A DNA stretch of 44,799 nucleotides, taken from Oscillospiraceae bacterium. Lineage in GTDB: Bacteria; Bacillota; Clostridia; Oscillospirales; Oscillospiraceae. Location: contig JAJQEJ010000076.1 of assembly GCA_021201735.1 (NCBI GenBank), positions 1-44,799 of the forward strand, given 5' to 3'. This document shows positions 41,876-44,799 of this stretch, one piece after another. The notes under the pieces are model-generated. The model worked only from the letters and a program-made list of their open reading frames with translations. It had not been told where the DNA came from and searched no databases. The position numbers and the translations under genes are program-made. Position 1 is the stretch's first letter; every line of letters begins with the position of its first letter.

Positions 41876-42642
41876 CAAAGAGAATTATCCCCTGTCTCGA
41901 CGTGCGGGACGGACGGGTGGTCAAGGGGGTCAATTTCGTCAATATCAGGGACGCGGGCGACCCCGTAGCGCTTGCAAAATACTACTCCGATCAGGGCGCG
42001 GATGAGATCGTCTTTCTGGATATCACCGCCACGAGTGACGCGCGCGACACCGTTGTTGATGTGGTGGAGCGCACGGCGGAGCAGGTGTTTGTCCCCCTTA
42101 CGGTGGGCGGCGGCATACGCACGCTGGAGGACTTTCAGCTCCTGCTGCGCGCGGGGGCGGATAAAATATCCGTAAACTCCGCCGCGGTGGCCGAGCCCAC
42201 GCTCATTGCTCGCGCGGCGGAGCGGTTCGGCTCCCAGTGCGTTGTGCTGGCGATTGACGCGCGGCAGCGGGACGAAGGAACCTACGAGGTCGTGGTCGCG
42301 GGCGGGCGGAAGCCAACCGGCCTGGACGCGGTGGCATGGGCCAAGCAGGGCGAGGCGCTGGGCGCGGGCGAAATTCTGCTTACCTCCATGGACGCCGACG
42401 GCACCAAGGCGGGTTTTGACCTTGCCATGACACGCGCAGTCACTGCCGCCGTGCATATTCCGGTGATCGCCTCGGGCGGCTGCGGAAGCCTCGCGCACTT
42501 TGCCGACGTATTCGAGCAGGCCGACGCCGATGCGGCCCTAGCCGCGTCCCTGTTTCACTTTGGGGAGTTGACTGTCCCGCAGGTCAAGGAATATCTGCAC
42601 ACCCGTGGCATTCCCGTGAGACCGGCGGCTGCGGGGGTGTAA
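41869..42642 (+). CDS. hisF: Imidazole glycerol phosphate synthase, cyclase subunit
   Basis: A 257-residue TIM-barrel cyclase, partner of HisH, yielding imidazole glycerol phosphate and AICAR. Signatures: [19 protein letters not shown] with the catalytic Asp, [24 protein letters not shown], and [16 protein letters not shown] with the second Asp. AAGGAGG at 41852-41858, inside hisA, supports the ATG. It is the last his gene here; hisI/hisE, hisC and a histidinol phosphatase are not in the window. Confidence 0.97.
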   Translation: MLAKRIIPCLDVRDGRVVKGVNFVNIRDAGDPVALAKYYSDQGADEIVFLDITATSDARDTVVDVVERTAEQVFVPLTVGGGIRTLEDFQLLLRAGADKISVNSAAVAEPTLIARAAERFGSQCVVLAIDARQRDEGTYEVVVAGGRKPTGLDAVAWAKQGEALGAGEILLTSMDADGTKAGFDLAMTRAVTAAVHIPVIASGGCGSLAHFADVFEQADADAALAASLFHFGELTVPQVKEYLHTRGIPVRPAAAGV

Positions 42643-42723
42643 CGAACCGACACCTCTTACTTTTTGGGGTTCCCCGTACCCATTGTGGGACGCACATGCA
42701 TAGCGTCCGCCGGACAATCAGCC

Positions 42724-42775
42724 GCATAAAAAATCAGCAACCAGGCAAGTATGCCGGCTGCTGATTTTTTTATGC
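42724..42775. terminator. Terminator of the his operon
   Basis: Arms 42724-42739 and 42759-42775 pair over 16 bases with one extra T, ending in an A6 tract on the left and T7 on the right, so it can work both ways; GGC/GCC and CC/GG pairs extend it inside. A 14-bp palindrome (GCATTGCGCAATGC) overlaps its right edge at 42774-42787. Confidence 0.85.
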
Positions 42776-42796
42776 ATTGCGCAATGCTGCCGTTCG

Positions 42797-42848
42797 TTGC
42801 ATAAAGTTTTTGGTTTGTTTATAAATTGTTTTGAAATTCTCATAGATA
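42797..42848 (+). promoter_or_regulatory. Promoter and phased repeats before the adaptor gene
   Basis: TTGCAT at 42797-42802, a 17-base spacer and TATAAA at 42820-42825 form a weak promoter. TTGTTT-ATAAA at 42815-42825 and TTGTTT-TGAAA at 42826-42836 are adjacent 11-mers identical at 9 positions, again an 11-base period. The remaining 278-base gap between hisF and this gene shows no other gene. Confidence 0.4.
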
Positions 42849-42920
42849 AGTTGAGGGTTTGCCAATAGAATGGGAACCGAACAAAAAGCAGCTTTTGCTC
42901 TAGGAAAGGATGCTGGTATT

Positions 42921-44799
42921 ATGCCAAAACTTGCATTTAAGAAGAAAAACGTATCCTCAGAGCCGTCGGACACGCCGACGGAGAACACGAAGAAAAAGCA
43001 GCGGAAGGGCCCATGGAAAAAACGCGTGATCGCCATTGTTGTTGTCTGTGCGATTGTGGTTGGCGTCGGCGTGTATTTTATCAATGGGAGACAGACTTCC
43101 GTATCCGCCGCAGATACTACTTACACAACAGTCAATGTGGAGCGTCGCGACATCACCGCTGAGATCACGGGCAGCGGCACGCTGGAGGCGGCAAACTCCT
43201 ACTCCGTGTCCACACTGCTCGAGGGCACCATTCTAAGCGCCAATTTTGAAGAGGGCGATACTGTGGAGGAGGGCACAGTGCTCTATACCATCGACTCGTC
43301 CGACGCATCAAGCTCTCTGGAAAAGTCACAGATCAGTTTGACACAGGCGCAGCGCAGTTATAACAGTAAGTTAGAGGATCGGGATGACCTGAATCTCAAA
43401 TCCGACATCGCGGGGCGTGTGCTTACGATGGATTTGGAGGTCGGCGACGATATCACGGCCGGGCAGACCATTGCCACTGTGCAGGATTCCGAAACGATGA
43501 CACTGACCGTCCCGTTCCCCGCGGATGACGCCGCCGGTTTCTACATCGGGCAGACGGCCACGGTTACGCTGGACGGTTCCTTTGAGACACTCTCCGGCAC
43601 GGTGAGTGAAATCGGGGTCAGCAATACGGTGCTGAGCGGAAACGTGATTGTACGCGATATTACCATTGACGTGAGCAATCCGGGCGGACTCTCCACCACA
43701 CAGTCGGCCACCGGCGAAATCAATGGTGTCGGCAGCGCGTCAAGCGCCACCTTTGTCTATAACGAGGAGGGGACGATCACCGCGAAAACAGGGGGTACCA
43801 TTGCAAGAATTAATATAGACAAGGGCGACTGGGTAACAAAAAACCAGATCGTAGTGGTACTGTCCAGCGATACCCTCGACGACGAGATCCAAAGTGCGTC
43901 GGAGTCCGTGCGCAATGCCGAGCTATCGCTCGAAAGCCAGACCGACCAGCTCGACGACTATACTATCACCTCTCCCATCGCGGGCACCATCATTGATAAG
44001 AATTACAAAGCCGGCGAGACGACCGAGTCCAATCAGGTGCTCTGTACGATTTACGACCTCACCTATCTCGAAATGACGCTCAGTGTGGACGAACTGGACG
44101 TGTCCAATATTGCGGTAGGGCAGGACGTCTCCATCACGGCGGAGGCGGTGGAAAACGCGACCTATTCCGGTGTTGTCACCAAGGTGAGCGTGGCCGGCAC
44201 CACCTCCAACGGCGTCACGACCTATCCCGTCACCATACGCATTGACGAGACGGAAGGGCTTTTGCCCGGTATGAATGTGGATGCGAGTATCGTGCTGGAG
44301 AGCGCGAGCGACGTCCTCGCCATTCCGTCCGCCGCCCTCATGCGCGGCAATACCGTCCTCGTGACAGCCAACTCTCCGAGCGCGGCCAACGGCGTTTCGA
44401 TGCAGGCAAACGCGGGGGTGCGCACAGGCGGCACGGCAACCACGGAGGAGGCGGCGGCCGGAGGGCGCGGCAACCAGAGCGTTACGACAGAGGAATCGGC
44501 ATCTACCGATGAAAGCGCGGTACTGCCGACCGGTGATCTGCCGACTGGCGACCAGCAGGCGGGCAGCGCCACATCCGGCACGCAGGCGACACAATACGTC
44601 ACCGTGCAGGTGGAAGTGGGCACCAGTGACGATGAATATACCGAAATCATCAGCGGCCTGCAGGAAGGCGATGTTGTCGCCTACATCCCCACGACGTCTT
44701 CCGGTAGTACTACAGATACGTTCATGATGGGCGGCGGCATGCAAATGGGCGGCGGTAACATGGGCGGCGGTAACATGGGCGGCGGTAACATGGGCGGCG
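42921..44799 (+). CDS. HlyD/MacA-like membrane adaptor, C-terminus beyond window
   Basis: An incomplete gene: at least 626 codons are open and no stop occurs before the window ends. A Lys-rich cytoplasmic start is followed by a membrane helix at about 36-54. Outside it are two successive lipoyl-type modules (about 80-190, GTLEAANSYSVSTLLEGTI; and about 280-370, GTITAKTGGTIARINIDKGDWV with TSPIAGTIIDKNYKAGE), then a beta-barrel (about 375-470). The membrane-proximal domain (AALMRGNTVLV ... TVQVEVGTSDDEYTEIISGLQEGD) is split by a Ser/Thr/Gly-rich insert at about 480-556. From residue 603 MGGGN pentapeptide repeats begin. Such adaptors pair with an ABC transporter (MacB-like) for export, whose genes would be expected to the right. 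AGGAAAGGA at 42902-42910 supports the ATG. Confidence 0.88.
   Translation, partial: MPKLAFKKKNVSSEPSDTPTENTKKKQRKGPWKKRVIAIVVVCAIVVGVGVYFINGRQTSVSAADTTYTTVNVERRDITAEITGSGTLEAANSYSVSTLLEGTILSANFEEGDTVEEGTVLYTIDSSDASSSLEKSQISLTQAQRSYNSKLEDRDDLNLKSDIAGRVLTMDLEVGDDITAGQTIATVQDSETMTLTVPFPADDAAGFYIGQTATVTLDGSFETLSGTVSEIGVSNTVLSGNVIVRDITIDVSNPGGLSTTQSATGEINGVGSASSATFVYNEEGTITAKTGGTIARINIDKGDWVTKNQIVVVLSSDTLDDEIQSASESVRNAELSLESQTDQLDDYTITSPIAGTIIDKNYKAGETTESNQVLCTIYDLTYLEMTLSVDELDVSNIAVGQDVSITAEAVENATYSGVVTKVSVAGTTSNGVTTYPVTIRIDETEGLLPGMNVDASIVLESASDVLAIPSAALMRGNTVLVTANSPSAANGVSMQANAGVRTGGTATTEEAAAGGRGNQSVTTEESASTDESAVLPTGDLPTGDQQAGSATSGTQATQYVTVQVEVGTSDDEYTEIISGLQEGDVVAYIPTTSSGSTTDTFMMGGGMQMGGGNMGGGNMGGGNMGG
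44727..44799 (+). repeat. 15-bp coding tandem repeat (MGGGN)
   Basis: ATGGGCGGCGGTAAC repeats exactly at 44745-44759, 44760-44774 and 44775-44789, with a partial copy to the window end and a variant 18-base unit at 44727-44744. Each unit encodes M-G-G-G-N in frame with the adaptor. Total copy number is unknown. Confidence 0.95.

Noticed and set aside
44727-44799. CRISPR array at the right edge
   Set aside because: The repeats are contiguous 15-bp units in frame with the adaptor coding sequence, without spacers.

Overview
The window looks like chromosome of a low-oxygen, Gram-positive Bacillota bacterium of the class Clostridia, most likely near the Oscillospirales. This placement is inference from gene content: a PolC-type replicase, strong AGGAGG ribosome sites with frequent TTG/GTG starts, a reverse rubrerythrin, an oxygen-labile class I fumarase subunit, the MEP isoprenoid pathway, an SLH-anchored surface protein, a CsaB pyruvyltransferase and a DUF4330 protein. 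The DNA is GC-rich, with AT-rich intergenic promoters close to the sigma-A consensus. No tRNA, rRNA, CRISPR array, integrase, transposase or prophage gene was seen, so this is mostly core chromosome with a few accessory surface and secretion genes.

Layout. 1-2.4 kb: a membrane acyltransferase and a secreted acidic repeat protein, closed by three stacked hairpins. 2.5-5.1 kb (minus strand): ribosome hibernation factor, a lone fumarase alpha subunit, and GAPDH. 5.4-13.8 kb (plus): a soluble ATPase resembling a histidine kinase without its histidine, a CDF metal exporter, a response regulator/sensor kinase/HtrA protease cassette, an amidohydrolase, ProC and a corrinoid adenosyltransferase. 13.85-17.2 kb (minus): two coupled envelope glycan genes, one a glycosyltransferase-CsaB fusion. 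17.3-22.1 kb (plus): DUF4330 protein, PAP2 phosphatase, UppP, and FtsK/SpoIIIE. 22.1-24.1 kb (minus): a cysteine-rich pilin-like protein, reverse rubrerythrin and RNase M5. 24.3-34.7 kb (plus): the conserved run pyrH-frr-uppS-cdsA-dxr-rseP-ispG-polC. 34.8-37.0 kb: a secreted M3 peptidase with three SLH domains. 37.0-42.6 kb: a histidine operon that starts with a HisZ-HisG fusion and continues hisD-hisB-hisH-hisA-hisF. 42.9 kb to the edge: an HlyD/MacA-like adaptor running off the window.

How the parts fit. Dxr and IspG make isoprenoid precursors, UppS elongates them, UppP (and possibly the PAP2 enzyme) recycles the lipid carrier, and CdsA supplies phospholipid precursor. The glycosyltransferase-CsaB pair probably builds the pyruvylated wall polymer that SLH domains bind, and the SLH-M3 peptidase is a candidate client. 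The RR-HK-HtrA cassette resembles envelope-stress systems.

The least ordinary items are the HisZ-HisG fusion, the glycosyltransferase-CsaB fusion with an SLH-M3 peptidase in the same window, the histidine-less kinase-like ATPase, the leaderless nine-cysteine pilin-fold protein, the adaptor with two lipoyl modules and an MGGGN repeat tail, and 11-bp-phased direct repeats in front of three operons.
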